Counted from the first letter of the stretch, positions 14,570 to 22,800 are shown. The stretch is DNA of 22,800 nucleotides from an archaeon (GCA_030019325.1 JASEFB010000019.1:1-22800); one strand, 5' to 3'. Notes: generated by a model not told the origin, from the letters alone. Numbers and translations are program-made.

Positions 14570-16705
14570 ATGGCGGAAGAGAAAGAAGAACCTGAAAAAG
14601 AAGAGGTTAAAGAAGAAGAGCCTATAGAAGAGCCTAAAATTGGTATATATGTATGCCATTGTGGGATAAATATAAAGAATACCGTAGATGTGGATGCAGT
14701 AAGGGATTATGCGGCAACGCTGCCAAACGTGGTACTCGCCAAGGACTACATGTATGTGTGCTCAGACCCCGGACAGGAGATAATAAAGCAGGATATCAGA
14801 GAAGGAAGGGTAAACAGGGTGATAGTAGCTGCGTGCTCTCCTCGATTACACGAGCCCACTTTCAGAAAGACCTGTATCTCGGAGGGTCTTAATCCCTTCT
14901 TCTTTGAGATGGCGAACATACGAGAGCAGTGCAGTTGGGTATGGGAAGATAAGGCAACAAACACTGAGAAAGCGAAGGATATCGTAAGAAGCACGGTTGC
15001 TCGATCAAACCTTCTGGAGCCACTTGAGGAGAAGGAAGTGGATGTTGTTCCAGAGACACTGGTTATCGGAGGCGGGATATCAGGGATGTATGCTGCTCTG
15101 GATATCGCAAATGCAGGCTACACAGTTCATCTCTTGGAGAGACTGCCATCAATTGGCGGGCACATGCTTCAATTTGATAAGACATTCCCAACGCTCGATT
15201 GTGCCGCCTGTATTCTGACGCCGAGGATGGTAGATGTTGGAAAGCATCCTAACATAGACCTGTTGAGTTACTCGGAAGTGGAGGAAATCGGAGGCTCGGT
15301 CGGTAATTTCACGGTAAAGGTAAGGAGAAAGCCGAGATATATAGTTGAGAAGGACCCTGTTACAGGCGCAATAGTTTGCACGGGGTGCGGTTTATGTGCG
15401 ACTGCATGCAGGATGAAAAAAATCCCAAATGAATTTGACCTCGGGTTAGGGATGAGAACTGCTGCCTACTTGCCTATGCCACAAGCAGTGCCTGCATGTT
15501 ATACTATTGACCCGGAGAAATGTATAATGCTGACGAAAGGAAAATGTGGGAAAGCAACGCTTGAATCTACAGGGGAAGCAATTAAAAGAATAAAGAGTGG
15601 AGAAGTTACTGTAGAAGAAGTTAAAGATGAAATTCCTCTCTGCGTAGCTACCTGTGGTCCGAACTGTATCGACTTCGACATGAAAGACGAGATTGTGGAG
15701 CTAAACGTCGGAACAATTATTGTAGCAACAGGCACAGATGTTATAGACCCGGCGCTGCAGCCCGAATACAAATATGGCGTATATCCAAATGTCATTCACG
15801 GATTAGAGATGGAAAGACTGCTGGCTCCTAATGGTCCCACACAGGGTAAGGTCATCATAAACGGTAAAGAGCCAAAGGATATTGTGTTCATACAGTGCGC
15901 TGGTTCGAGGAACAAGCAAACGGGGTATGAATACTGCTCTCGTGTATGTTGCATGTATTCAATAAAGCATGCACATCTGATCAAAGAGCGGATACACGAT
16001 GCCAACATATCAATCCTCTATCAGGACATCAGAGCTTATGGAAAGGCTTTTGAGGAGTTCTATGATAGAATCAAAGGCGAAGGTATCAACTTCCGAAGAG
16101 GACTTGCATCCGAGGTATATCAAAGACCTGGCAGTGATCGACTGGTGGTAAGAGGAGAGGATACGATGCTTGGCGAACCGTATGAGTTAGAGGCAGACCT
16201 TGTGGTGCTTGCTACCGGATTGAGACCGAGTGACGGCGTGGAAAAGGTGGTAAGGCTGACAAAACTCTCGCAATCCGCTGACAAGTTCTTCTTAGAAGCG
16301 CATCCAAAGCTCAGACCTGTTGATACCGCAATAGACGGTATATTTGTTGCAGGGTGTTGCCAAGGTCCCAAAGATATTCCTGATAGCGTTGCCCAGGCGA
16401 AAGCCGCATCTTCTGCTTCGCTTATCTACTTAGGCACGGGAAAAGCGAAATTAGAAGCGATAACATCCGAGATAAACGAGGAGCTCTGCACAGGATGCAG
16501 GACTTGCGAAGCACTTTGTCCGTATGACGCTCTCGAATTCGATGCAGAGGAAAAGGTAATGAGAGTAAACGAGGCTATTTGTAAGGGATGTGGATGTTGC
16601 AATGGAGCATGTCCATCCGGTGCAGCCTCAATGCGGCATTTCAGGGATAGACAGGTATATGCACAAATAGAGGCATTAACAGAAGCGTTAGCTCCGCCCT
16701 CATAG
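14570..16705 (+). CDS. hdrA: Heterodisulfide reductase subunit HdrA (copy 1, with disrupted inserted ferredoxin motif)
   Basis: A 711-residue flavoprotein, longer than the usual ~650. An acidic N-terminal tail (~1-22) leads to the HdrA N-terminal Fe-S domain (C29, C31, C64, C89, C121). The FAD fold starts at GGGISGMYAALD (~167), with DCAAC at 210-214. The inserted ferredoxin has a normal C270/273/276/280 motif, but its second motif is split: C318 and C326, then ~31 extra residues, then C358, C362 and C366. The flavin-proximal cluster motif is C443, C456, C460, C461. Two C-terminal [4Fe-4S] motifs follow (CTGCRTCEALCP and CKGCGCCNGACP). In MvhADG-HdrABC, HdrA's FAD bifurcates electrons from H2 to ferredoxin and heterodisulfide. 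No hdrBC gene follows; the nearest are in the next operon. GGAGGTG precedes the ATG, which follows mvhA by 17 bp. Confidence 0.94.
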   Translation: MAEEKEEPEKEEVKEEEPIEEPKIGIYVCHCGINIKNTVDVDAVRDYAATLPNVVLAKDYMYVCSDPGQEIIKQDIREGRVNRVIVAACSPRLHEPTFRKTCISEGLNPFFFEMANIREQCSWVWEDKATNTEKAKDIVRSTVARSNLLEPLEEKEVDVVPETLVIGGGISGMYAALDIANAGYTVHLLERLPSIGGHMLQFDKTFPTLDCAACILTPRMVDVGKHPNIDLLSYSEVEEIGGSVGNFTVKVRRKPRYIVEKDPVTGAIVCTGCGLCATACRMKKIPNEFDLGLGMRTAAYLPMPQAVPACYTIDPEKCIMLTKGKCGKATLESTGEAIKRIKSGEVTVEEVKDEIPLCVATCGPNCIDFDMKDEIVELNVGTIIVATGTDVIDPALQPEYKYGVYPNVIHGLEMERLLAPNGPTQGKVIINGKEPKDIVFIQCAGSRNKQTGYEYCSRVCCMYSIKHAHLIKERIHDANISILYQDIRAYGKAFEEFYDRIKGEGINFRRGLASEVYQRPGSDRLVVRGEDTMLGEPYELEADLVVLATGLRPSDGVEKVVRLTKLSQSADKFFLEAHPKLRPVDTAIDGIFVAGCCQGPKDIPDSVAQAKAASSASLIYLGTGKAKLEAITSEINEELCTGCRTCEALCPYDALEFDAEEKVMRVNEAICKGCGCCNGACPSGAASMRHFRDRQVYAQIEALTEALAPPS

Positions 16706-16922
16706 CGAAATCATTAAGGCAATACATAGATAGGGAGTCCCACTTTTTTAAAACTCTTTTTTATTGCTCTTTTAATATAGTAAAAATAGTTAAAAATAGC
16801 AAGGCGGGAAGCTTTAAGATGAAAGATATATGTAGGTGTATATGTATAGAGCGGTTTTTAGTAAAGCTTTTATGGCTTGCTATAGTTACCATGTATATTA
16901 GCTCAAGAGGAAGGTGAGATAA
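16706..16922. promoter_or_regulatory. Terminator-like T-runs and promoter region between the two hydrogenase/Hdr operons
   Basis: Downstream of hdrA the plus strand has T-rich tracts (16744-16750, 16755-16763 and 16768-16773), typical of archaeal termination. A TATA-like CTTTTATGG at 16867-16875 lies about 52 bp before the mvhD2 ATG. An inverted repeat, ATAGCAAG (16796-16803) and CTTGCTAT (16876-16883), spans the region, and TATGTAGGTGTATATGT (16829-16845) resembles the palindromic element upstream of mvhD1. This suggests an independently transcribed second operon, although read-through is possible. Confidence 0.45.
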
Positions 16923-17351
16923 ATGGAAGAAGAGAAAGGGGATTTTGAGCCAAAAATCGTCGGATTCACCTGTAATTGGTGTACTTATGCCGGTGCAGAC
17001 CTAGCAGGGACGTCTCGAAAGAAATATCCACCAAATATCCGGTTAATACGGCTTATGTGCTCAGGGAGGATAGATCCGATGTTTGTGCTCAAAGCGTTAT
17101 TAAACGGTGCAGACGGTGTCTTCATTGGGGGTTGTCATCCAGGGGAGTGCCATTACATAAAGGGGAACTTCTATGCCAGACGAAGAATAGCAGCATTGAG
17201 AACCATCCTGAAGCAGTTTGGACTGGATAACCGGGTTCGATCAGAGTGGATCAGCGCGTCGGAGGGGGATAAATTTGCTCGAACGATGAAGGAGATGGCA
17301 GAAGAGATTAAACAATTGGGGCCAAATCCTATGAGGGATAAGATACTATGA
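16923..17351 (+). CDS. mvhD: MvhD-like iron-sulfur subunit (copy 2), linked to FrhB/FdhB and HdrBCA
   Basis: A 142-residue MvhD paralogue with all five family Cys: C17 and C20 (FTCNWCTYAGAD), C46 (LMCSGR), and C71 and C76 (GGCHPGECHY). The central region is almost the same as in copy 1, but the C-terminal third differs and the extra Cys of copy 1 is Ile here. It opens a five-gene cluster without hydrogenase genes and its stop overlaps the start of the next gene (ATGA). By analogy with MvhD joining hydrogenase to HdrA, it would join the F420/formate-type module encoded next to the double HdrA encoded last. AGGAAGGTGAGAT before the ATG supplies the ribosome site. Confidence 0.94.
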   Translation: MEEEKGDFEPKIVGFTCNWCTYAGADLAGTSRKKYPPNIRLIRLMCSGRIDPMFVLKALLNGADGVFIGGCHPGECHYIKGNFYARRRIAALRTILKQFGLDNRVRSEWISASEGDKFARTMKEMAEEIKQLGPNPMRDKIL

Positions 17352-18409
17352 AAGGAACAGAGCTCAAATATGAGGATTTAGAAGGCTTTTTTAAGGGATT
17401 GCTCGAGAACAACGTCGTGGATGCCCTGATCATGCCGCATAGAGTGGGAAACAAGGTATCCTACATGCTCGTGAGGGACAAGGAAAGGATAGCATCGCCA
17501 GAGTCCGTCATCTTCGCACCGTCGTTCGGTGTAAACGCTGCGAACGTCGTCAAAGGATGGATGATAGATAACAAAGTAGGAATCGTAGCCAAACCCTGCG
17601 AGATACGAGCTGCGATAGAATTGATAAAATTGAAACAACTCAATGAAGAGAGTGTGCTTCTCATAACCGTGGATTGTTCGGGTGCCTTTAAGAACGAAGA
17701 TTATGCAGAGCATTATCCGGAGATAGGCAACTTGGTGGACAGTGCAAAGATAAAGGAACTAGAGGGGAAAGGGATCTCGATGCGGGAGGCCTGTGCAATC
17801 TGTGAAAACCGGCTTGCTGATATTGGAGATATTATTATTGCACGGGTTAATGGAAAGGTGGGAGTTGCAGGGCTAACTGACATGGGTGTTGAGGCGTTGT
17901 CCGCCGTGGAGTTACCGCTGGAAGACAAGGACCTGGAAAGAAAAGAGGAAAAAGAGAGGATAGTAGCAGAAGCGAGAAAGCGGTTAGGGGAATTGCCAAG
18001 GATAGACAGTGTGGAGGCGTTAGAAGAGTTTCTACGGGACTGTATATTATGCAAGAACTGCAGAGATGTGTGTCCGGTATGTTATTGCAAGGAATGTTTC
18101 TTTGACCAACCGTTAGGAAACCCTGCTGGCGGCGATTTATTGAACTTAGCAGAGTTACGGGGTGCGATAGAAGTACCGGCAAATCAACTGCTTTACCATC
18201 TTACGCGGGTTTACCATGTCTGCACGACCTGTGTTGCCTGTGGTGCGTGTGAAGATGCATGTCCGAAGGGCATTCCATTGACGAGATTCTATCCGGTGCT
18301 TGCGCAAAAGGTGCAAGAGATTTTCGAGTATGTACCAGGAAAGGATGCAAAGGAGCCACTACCGTTCACGACATACGAAGATGAAGAGCTCGAAGAGTGT
18401 TTAAGATAA
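17348..18409 (+). CDS. frhB: FrhB/FdhB-family coenzyme F420-dependent oxidoreductase subunit with C-terminal ferredoxin motifs
   Basis: The 353-residue product belongs to the F420 hydrogenase/formate dehydrogenase beta-subunit family. The N-terminal two-thirds carry the family's GIVAKPCEIRAAIEL segment (~78-92), VDCSGAF and ACAICENRLADIGDI. The C-terminal third has Cys motifs C232/235/238/242 followed by C245, C247 and C250, and C292/295/298/301/305, enough for at least two [4Fe-4S] clusters. In Frh and F420-dependent Fdh the beta subunit binds FAD and exchanges hydride with F420. Clusters of hdr genes with FrhB paralogues are known in methanogen relatives such as ANME archaea, where F420H2-linked heterodisulfide chemistry has been proposed. 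No FdhA gene is adjacent, so F420 is the more likely partner than formate. It overlaps mvhD2 by 4 bp and ends 1 bp before hdrC. Confidence 0.87.
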   Translation: MKGTELKYEDLEGFFKGLLENNVVDALIMPHRVGNKVSYMLVRDKERIASPESVIFAPSFGVNAANVVKGWMIDNKVGIVAKPCEIRAAIELIKLKQLNEESVLLITVDCSGAFKNEDYAEHYPEIGNLVDSAKIKELEGKGISMREACAICENRLADIGDIIIARVNGKVGVAGLTDMGVEALSAVELPLEDKDLERKEEKERIVAEARKRLGELPRIDSVEALEEFLRDCILCKNCRDVCPVCYCKECFFDQPLGNPAGGDLLNLAELRGAIEVPANQLLYHLTRVYHVCTTCVACGACEDACPKGIPLTRFYPVLAQKVQEIFEYVPGKDAKEPLPFTTYEDEELEECLR

Positions 18410-18410
18410 A

Positions 18411-19037
18411 ATGCCGATAAAGACCTGGGAACTGGACCCGAACTTTAAATATGAGATCATGAATGAGCCGGGGGGAGAACACCTCACGGCATGTTACCAG
18501 TGCAGTACCTGCACCTTAGGATGCCCGATTACCGAAATCATTCCGAGTTACAACCCGAGGAAAATCATCCAGATGAGTCTGTTGGGGATGCGTAAGGAAG
18601 TATTGTCAAATGCTGATTTATGGATTTGTGCTCTCTGTCAGACGTGCACGGCGCGTTGCCCACAGGATGTAATGATTTGCGAGCTAATGGGTGCGATAAG
18701 ACGAATAGCAGAAGAGGAGGAGGCAGCAGGGAATATAAAGATAGAAAGCGCCAGACCACTGTTTGAGAAGGCTTTCCTGCATACGTTGCAGAAGTACGGT
18801 CGGCTCTATGATATGGGGCTTGCACTGGAGTATTACCCGAATAGGGAGGGGTCTAAAATCAAGGGGATGAAAGCGATGATGAAGGATTACAAAGATTTCG
18901 GAATGCGGATGTTTAAGAAGGGCAAAATGGGTCCACTCGGTGGTGGCGGAGTATTCAAAGGAATGCGCCCAGAGAAAATAAAGGAAAGGGAAGTGCTGAA
19001 GAAGATCTTCGAGAAGGTGGAGGAGAAGGAGAAATGA
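18411..19037 (+). CDS. hdrC: Heterodisulfide reductase subunit HdrC
   Basis: A 208-residue soluble HdrC with two [4Fe-4S] motifs: C28/31/34/38 (CYQCSTCTLGCP) and C73/76/79/83 (CALCQTCTARCP). HdrC relays electrons from HdrA to the catalytic subunit HdrB. The helical middle is normal. The C-terminal ~40 residues (a Gly-rich turn, then a Lys/Glu-rich helix) extend beyond the usual ~185-residue length. It starts 1 bp after the frhB-like gene and overlaps hdrB by 4 bp (ATGA), so the three products are probably made in fixed ratio. It is the only hdrC in the window, though there are two HdrA genes. Confidence 0.95.
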   Translation: MPIKTWELDPNFKYEIMNEPGGEHLTACYQCSTCTLGCPITEIIPSYNPRKIIQMSLLGMRKEVLSNADLWICALCQTCTARCPQDVMICELMGAIRRIAEEEEAAGNIKIESARPLFEKAFLHTLQKYGRLYDMGLALEYYPNREGSKIKGMKAMMKDYKDFGMRMFKKGKMGPLGGGGVFKGMRPEKIKEREVLKKIFEKVEEKEK

Positions 19038-19900
19038 GCGAAAAGAAAATCGCATACCATCCCGGGTGCCCATCAGCGACGACCGCGATGGAACAGGATA
19101 TGTCAACCAAAGCAGTGTTTGAAAAGCTGGGTATCGAACTCGAAGAGCTCGAGGATTGGAACTGCTGTGGCGCGTTAGAAGCCGAAGATCCAAAGTTAGT
19201 TATTGCGCTCAATGCGCGGAATCTCGCTCTTGCTGAGAAGAAAAGACAGGATATTGTCACACCGTGCAGTATCTGTTATTATAATTTAGCGAGGACTGAT
19301 AAAGCGTTAAGGGAAGATGAGAAGTTACGTGCGGAATTAAAGGAGATTGACGGTTCGCTTGACTATAAGGGAACAGTAAAGGCGAAACATATACTGGATG
19401 TCCTCGTAAACGATATTGGCTTGGCTGAATTGTCAGGTAAGATAGCAAAGAAAGTAAATCTGAAGGTTGCACCGTATTATGGTTGTTATTTAGGAAGACC
19501 GCCGGAAACCGCTTTTGATGACCCTGACGACCCTGTTTTGATGGACCAATTGATAGAGCTGATCGGGGCAGAAAATGTTCCGTTCAGTTACATGAAGACG
19601 AAGTGCTGTGGAGGACCTTTGATGATGACGAGAGCGGATATAGCATTTGAGATGGCGAGGAAGATACTGGAGTCGGCGAAGAAGGCTGGTGCAGACTGTA
19701 TTGCACTTGCCTGTCCACTGTGCGGCATGATGCTGGATGCGAAGCAGCCTGATGTAGAAGCGGCATTCAAGATCGAGATCGATATGCCGGTGATTTATAT
19801 AACCCAGTTGTTGGGTTTGGCGCTCGGAATAGAGCCGAAAAAACTCGGGTTTAACAAAAATATCATAGACACGAAGAAAATTCTTGAGAAGGTGATGTGA
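19034..19900 (+). CDS. hdrB: Heterodisulfide reductase catalytic subunit HdrB
   Basis: A 288-residue HdrB with both CCG motifs intact: C12, C44, C45, C78, C81 and C151, C191, C192, C227, C230. In solved HdrB these ligate the two non-cubane [4Fe-4S] clusters that cleave CoM-S-S-CoB. Completeness of both motifs supports true disulfide reductase activity, or a close analogue, rather than a degenerate relay. The substrate cannot be read from sequence; some HdrB homologues act on other disulfides. No membrane anchor is present, so the complex is cytosolic. It is translationally coupled to hdrC and followed after 2 bp by the double HdrA. Confidence 0.95.
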   Translation: MSEKKIAYHPGCPSATTAMEQDMSTKAVFEKLGIELEELEDWNCCGALEAEDPKLVIALNARNLALAEKKRQDIVTPCSICYYNLARTDKALREDEKLRAELKEIDGSLDYKGTVKAKHILDVLVNDIGLAELSGKIAKKVNLKVAPYYGCYLGRPPETAFDDPDDPVLMDQLIELIGAENVPFSYMKTKCCGGPLMMTRADIAFEMARKILESAKKAGADCIALACPLCGMMLDAKQPDVEAAFKIEIDMPVIYITQLLGLALGIEPKKLGFNKNIIDTKKILEKVM

Positions 19901-19902
19901 AA

Positions 19903-22617
19903 ATGGGAATAGCGGTTATTGGGGGAGGCGTTGCTGGTATCACAGCAGCTCTTGACCTTGCAGATTCTGGGTATAAAGTTTATTTGATAGAGAAGAACGC
20001 GAAACTTGGTGGTAAGGTTGCGGAGCTTGCGGAATGTGAAACAGGTATAGCACCACGGATAGTTAAAATCGAAAACCATCCGAACATTGAACTGATGCTC
20101 TCGAGCGAGGTTGAAGGGTTATCAGGCTCCGCAGGTGATTTCAAGTTGAAGGTGTCAGGGAAGGAGATAGATGTGGAGAGCGTGGTGCTTGCACCGGGAT
20201 ATGATGTTTTTGATACCATAGCAAAGAGCTATGCGATCGGGCACCCAAATGTTGTTACCGCTTTGGAGTTTGAAGGCATGCTCCGGGCTTGTACTGCAAG
20301 TGAGACCGGAGAACTGTTACGACCTTCAGATGGAAAGCCAGTGAAAAGAATAGGATTCATCAAGTGTGTCGGGTCGAGGGGCAAGGAGAATGAAATTTGT
20401 TCGACGGCATGTTGCGCATACACGGCGAAAGAGGCATGGGAAGTGAAAGAGCGATTCCCGGAGATGGAGGTTTACATCTTCTACATGGACATACGCGTAT
20501 TTGGACGAGATGAGGAGCTGGTGGCGAAGTTAAAGGATAAATACGGTGTGAATTATATAAGGTCAAGAGTTCCGGAGGTGATACCTGGGGAAGGGACTCT
20601 AACAGTTAAGTTTGAGGATTTAAAGAAAGGCACGGTTGAACGGTTAGACCTTGATATGGTGGTTCTTGCGGTTGGTCTTCTCCCCTCAAAGACGATAGGA
20701 AGACTTGCAGAAATAATGGGAGTGAAAACTGATACCTATGGCTACATTGAGACGAGCCTAACGAAGCCACTGGAAACGAATGTCCCCGGTATATTAGCCT
20801 GTGGAACGGCAACCGCACCGATGAAAGTTAGGGAAAGTGTTGCGCAGGCGAGCGGTGCCGCATTAAAGGCTTCACAGTTTTCAGCAAGGACAGAGCTGAT
20901 TCCAGGGCAGGAGGAGAGGAAATTTATTGATGTGGCTGATAAGCCGCTGAAGATAGGCGTCTTCATTTGCGGTTGTGAAGGAGAAGTGGCGAATTCGGTG
21001 GATATACCTGTGGTGGCGGAGCGAGTGAAACAACTGAGAAATGTTGTCTCTGTGAATGGAGAGACAAACACAATGAAAGAGGCGATGGAAGCGATAGAGA
21101 GTGGAATAGTAGACCAGGGACTGAACAGGATTGTAGTTGCAGGATACTCGCCGCGAGCATATGAAGATCTCTTCAGGGATGCGTGTGCGAAGGCAGGCTT
21201 AAATCCTTATCTGCTTGAGATGGTGAACTTGAGGGAACAATGTGCGTGGGTGCACGGGAAGGAGGAGGCGACGAATGCCGCAGTTTACCAGATGACCATG
21301 GCGGTAGAGCGAGCACGGTATCTTGAAGAGATCCCGATTGAGAGGTATCCCGTGATACCGAAAGCACTTGTTATTGGTGGTGGTGTGGCAGGGATGAATG
21401 CAGCGCTTGGCATCGCAAATGCGGGATATGAGGTCTATTTAGTGGAGAAAGAACCGGAATTAGGTGGCGGTTTGAGGGAAACCACTGAGTTACAGAGTGG
21501 AGAGAAAGCTTCTGACGTTTTAAGAGAGTATGTTGATAAAATAGGCAGTAATGAGAAGATAAGAGTGTATACAGGTGCAACGGTAGAGGATGTTAGGGGA
21601 AGAGCTGGTTCGTTTAGAGCGCGGATGAAGGGGGAAGACGTAGATGAAGAGATAGACTTCGGAGCTGCGGTGCTCGCAACCGGTGCGAGGGAATTTGTAC
21701 CTGAAGGATGGTATGGATATGGACAGGATAAGAAGGTGGTAACGCAATCTGATTTTGAGAAGATGCTTGCGGGGGGGCATATGGATGCTACCACAATCGT
21801 TATGGTTCAAGATGGGATACCGGGCCATAGGTCAAAGTACAGCAGTATCCAAGTGGTGAGTAATGCATTAAAAGCGAAGGAGCTTAAACCCGATTTGAAT
21901 GTATTCGTGCTTTACCAAGAGATAAAAACGTACGGTAAGTGGGAAGTGTTATACAAAGAGGCGCGAGAAAAAGGCGTGATATTCCTCAGATACGATGAGT
22001 GGAGACCACCAGAATTTAAGGATGGAATTATATCGGTCCATGATGTTATATTCAACGATGAGATACAGATAAAGCCCGATTTGGTGGTGCTCAGTCCCGC
22101 AATGCTGCCTGCAGAAGAGAACGAGCAATTAAGCAAGATGTTCATGATTCCGCTTAAAAACGGGTTCTTCTTAGAGGAGCAGGAGCGACCAAAGCTGGTA
22201 TTAACGCCGGTTGATACGGTGAACGAAGGGGTTTTCATCTGTGGTTCTGCGGTTTATCCCGCAATGATAGATGATGCCATTGCAATGAGTAGTGCAGCAG
22301 CCTCGAGGGCATGCGTGTTGTTAGCAAAGAATTTCCTCGAGACGCCTGGTATCGTTTCCGTAGTTGACGAGGCTATATGTTCAGGGTGCGGTGTGTGTGT
22401 GGAATTATGCCCAGTTGAGGCGATAGAGCTGGTGGAGGAGCCGATATCTGCGGTTACTTTCGGTGTGATGACCGTGATAAGTGGTAAGAAGAGGATTGCG
22501 AGGGTCGTCGAGGGCTGTATAGGCTGCGGAAGTTGCGCTTCCTATTGCCCATCAGGAGCGATGTCGTTACAGAATTTCAAGGACCGACAGTTGTTTGCTC
22601 AGTTGGATTATGCGTAG
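19903..22617 (+). CDS. hdrA: Double-length HdrA (two fused HdrA/Qmo-type flavoprotein units)
   Basis: The 904-residue product contains two HdrA-like units. Unit 1 (~1-340) starts directly with an FAD fold (GGGVAGITAALD) and keeps the flavin-proximal Cys motif (C155, C166, C170, C171). It has no N-terminal Fe-S domain, no inserted ferredoxin and no C-terminal ferredoxin, like QmoA. Unit 2 (~345-904) has an N-terminal HdrA domain with only C356, C358 and C447 of the five expected Cys (Tyr415 replaces one). Its second FAD fold starts at GGGVAGMNAALG (~492), and there is no flavin-proximal Cys motif (QDGIPGHRSKYSS instead). It ends in two [4Fe-4S] motifs (C826/829/832/836 and C872/875/878/882). 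The frame opens at GTG 19897, but AAGGTGAT is correctly spaced for ATG 19903. It would be the flavin core of the FrhB-MvhD2-HdrBC complex; whether it bifurcates electrons is open. Confidence 0.93.
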   Translation: MGIAVIGGGVAGITAALDLADSGYKVYLIEKNAKLGGKVAELAECETGIAPRIVKIENHPNIELMLSSEVEGLSGSAGDFKLKVSGKEIDVESVVLAPGYDVFDTIAKSYAIGHPNVVTALEFEGMLRACTASETGELLRPSDGKPVKRIGFIKCVGSRGKENEICSTACCAYTAKEAWEVKERFPEMEVYIFYMDIRVFGRDEELVAKLKDKYGVNYIRSRVPEVIPGEGTLTVKFEDLKKGTVERLDLDMVVLAVGLLPSKTIGRLAEIMGVKTDTYGYIETSLTKPLETNVPGILACGTATAPMKVRESVAQASGAALKASQFSARTELIPGQEERKFIDVADKPLKIGVFICGCEGEVANSVDIPVVAERVKQLRNVVSVNGETNTMKEAMEAIESGIVDQGLNRIVVAGYSPRAYEDLFRDACAKAGLNPYLLEMVNLREQCAWVHGKEEATNAAVYQMTMAVERARYLEEIPIERYPVIPKALVIGGGVAGMNAALGIANAGYEVYLVEKEPELGGGLRETTELQSGEKASDVLREYVDKIGSNEKIRVYTGATVEDVRGRAGSFRARMKGEDVDEEIDFGAAVLATGAREFVPEGWYGYGQDKKVVTQSDFEKMLAGGHMDATTIVMVQDGIPGHRSKYSSIQVVSNALKAKELKPDLNVFVLYQEIKTYGKWEVLYKEAREKGVIFLRYDEWRPPEFKDGIISVHDVIFNDEIQIKPDLVVLSPAMLPAEENEQLSKMFMIPLKNGFFLEEQERPKLVLTPVDTVNEGVFICGSAVYPAMIDDAIAMSSAAASRACVLLAKNFLETPGIVSVVDEAICSGCGVCVELCPVEAIELVEEPISAVTFGVMTVISGKKRIARVVEGCIGCGSCASYCPSGAMSLQNFKDRQLFAQLDYA

Positions 22618-22800
22618 TGTAACGTAACGTAGAAAACGCAGTCCACTGAGTTCTTTTTTCTTTTTTATTCGTTCTTAATTTTTTGGTTTGGATTTGGCTA
22701 CGACAGACTGCACAAGGAACCGGGCTATCTATCCAACAGCGACGATTAGGGGGCGTCATGAAATAACTATATCAACTACCACTTATTGAAATTACATGCA
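22618..22800. other. Downstream non-coding end of window with T-run terminator
   Basis: T-rich tracts at 22651-22659 and 22661-22667 follow the last hdrA stop by about 35 bp and probably end the operon transcript. No convincing gene start, tRNA or repeat was recognised in the remaining sequence to the window edge. Confidence 0.5.

Noticed and set aside
16929..17230. Recent gene duplication of mvhD as a possible assembly or recombination artefact
   Set aside because: The two copies differ at many positions and in their C-terminal thirds and have different neighbours, so they are old paralogues.
22618..22800. Possible tRNA or start of another gene at the window end
   Set aside because: No cloverleaf-like pairing was found, and the only ATG after a purine-rich site is followed almost at once by a stop codon.

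Overview
The window reads as a chromosomal segment of an anaerobic euryarchaeon of the methanogen / ANME-1 / Syntrophoarchaeia / Archaeoglobus kind. The reasons are archaeal TATA boxes and GGAGGTG-type ribosome binding sites, F420-non-reducing hydrogenase (MvhDGA) and heterodisulfide reductase (HdrABC) genes, an FrhB/FdhB-like gene, and a Tat-exported molybdoenzyme beside its own Tat translocase genes. The exact lineage cannot be fixed from the sequence alone. I saw no tRNA, rRNA, CRISPR array, transposon or phage gene.

Layout. (1) 145-1903, minus strand: a coiled-coil protein of unknown role, then a thioredoxin (TlpA-like)-CcdA fusion that would carry reductant across the membrane, for example for cytochrome c maturation. 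(2) 2182-6568, plus strand: a three-gene operon for a membrane-anchored formate dehydrogenase-type molybdoenzyme. It has a Tat-exported FDH-N-like catalytic subunit with Cys in place of Sec, a four-cluster ferredoxin subunit and a DmsC-type membrane anchor. It ends in a bidirectional terminator hairpin. (3) 6762-8736: tatA and two very unequal tatC genes; the two tatC genes diverge from a 26-bp gap. (4) 8825-11040, minus strand: a NiFe-hydrogenase maturation protease overlapping by 4 bp a B12-binding radical SAM protein. (5) 11453-16705, plus strand: mvhD-mvhG-mvhA-hdrA, a cytosolic NiFe hydrogenase with a HdrA subunit but no HdrBC. (6) 16923-22617, plus strand: mvhD-frhB/fdhB-hdrC-hdrB and a double-length HdrA, a second Hdr complex apparently fed by F420H2 or formate-type electrons.

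How the parts may work together. Outside the membrane, formate (or a similar C1 acid) would be oxidised by the Tat-exported enzyme and its electrons passed through the DmsC anchor to a quinone-like carrier. Inside the cell, H2 (MvhAGD-HdrA1) and F420H2 or similar (FrhB-MvhD2) would feed flavin-based bifurcating or confurcating Hdr complexes. The only HdrB and HdrC in the window lie in the second operon, so they may serve both.

The most unusual features are two cases of paired paralogous units whose conserved residues are divided between them. TatC1 keeps the signal-peptide-binding residues, while TatC2 keeps the E170- and TPPD-type residues. In the fused HdrA, the first half keeps the flavin-proximal Cys motif, while the second half keeps the C-terminal ferredoxin clusters. 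HdrA1 has an insertion between the Cys ligands of one of its clusters.
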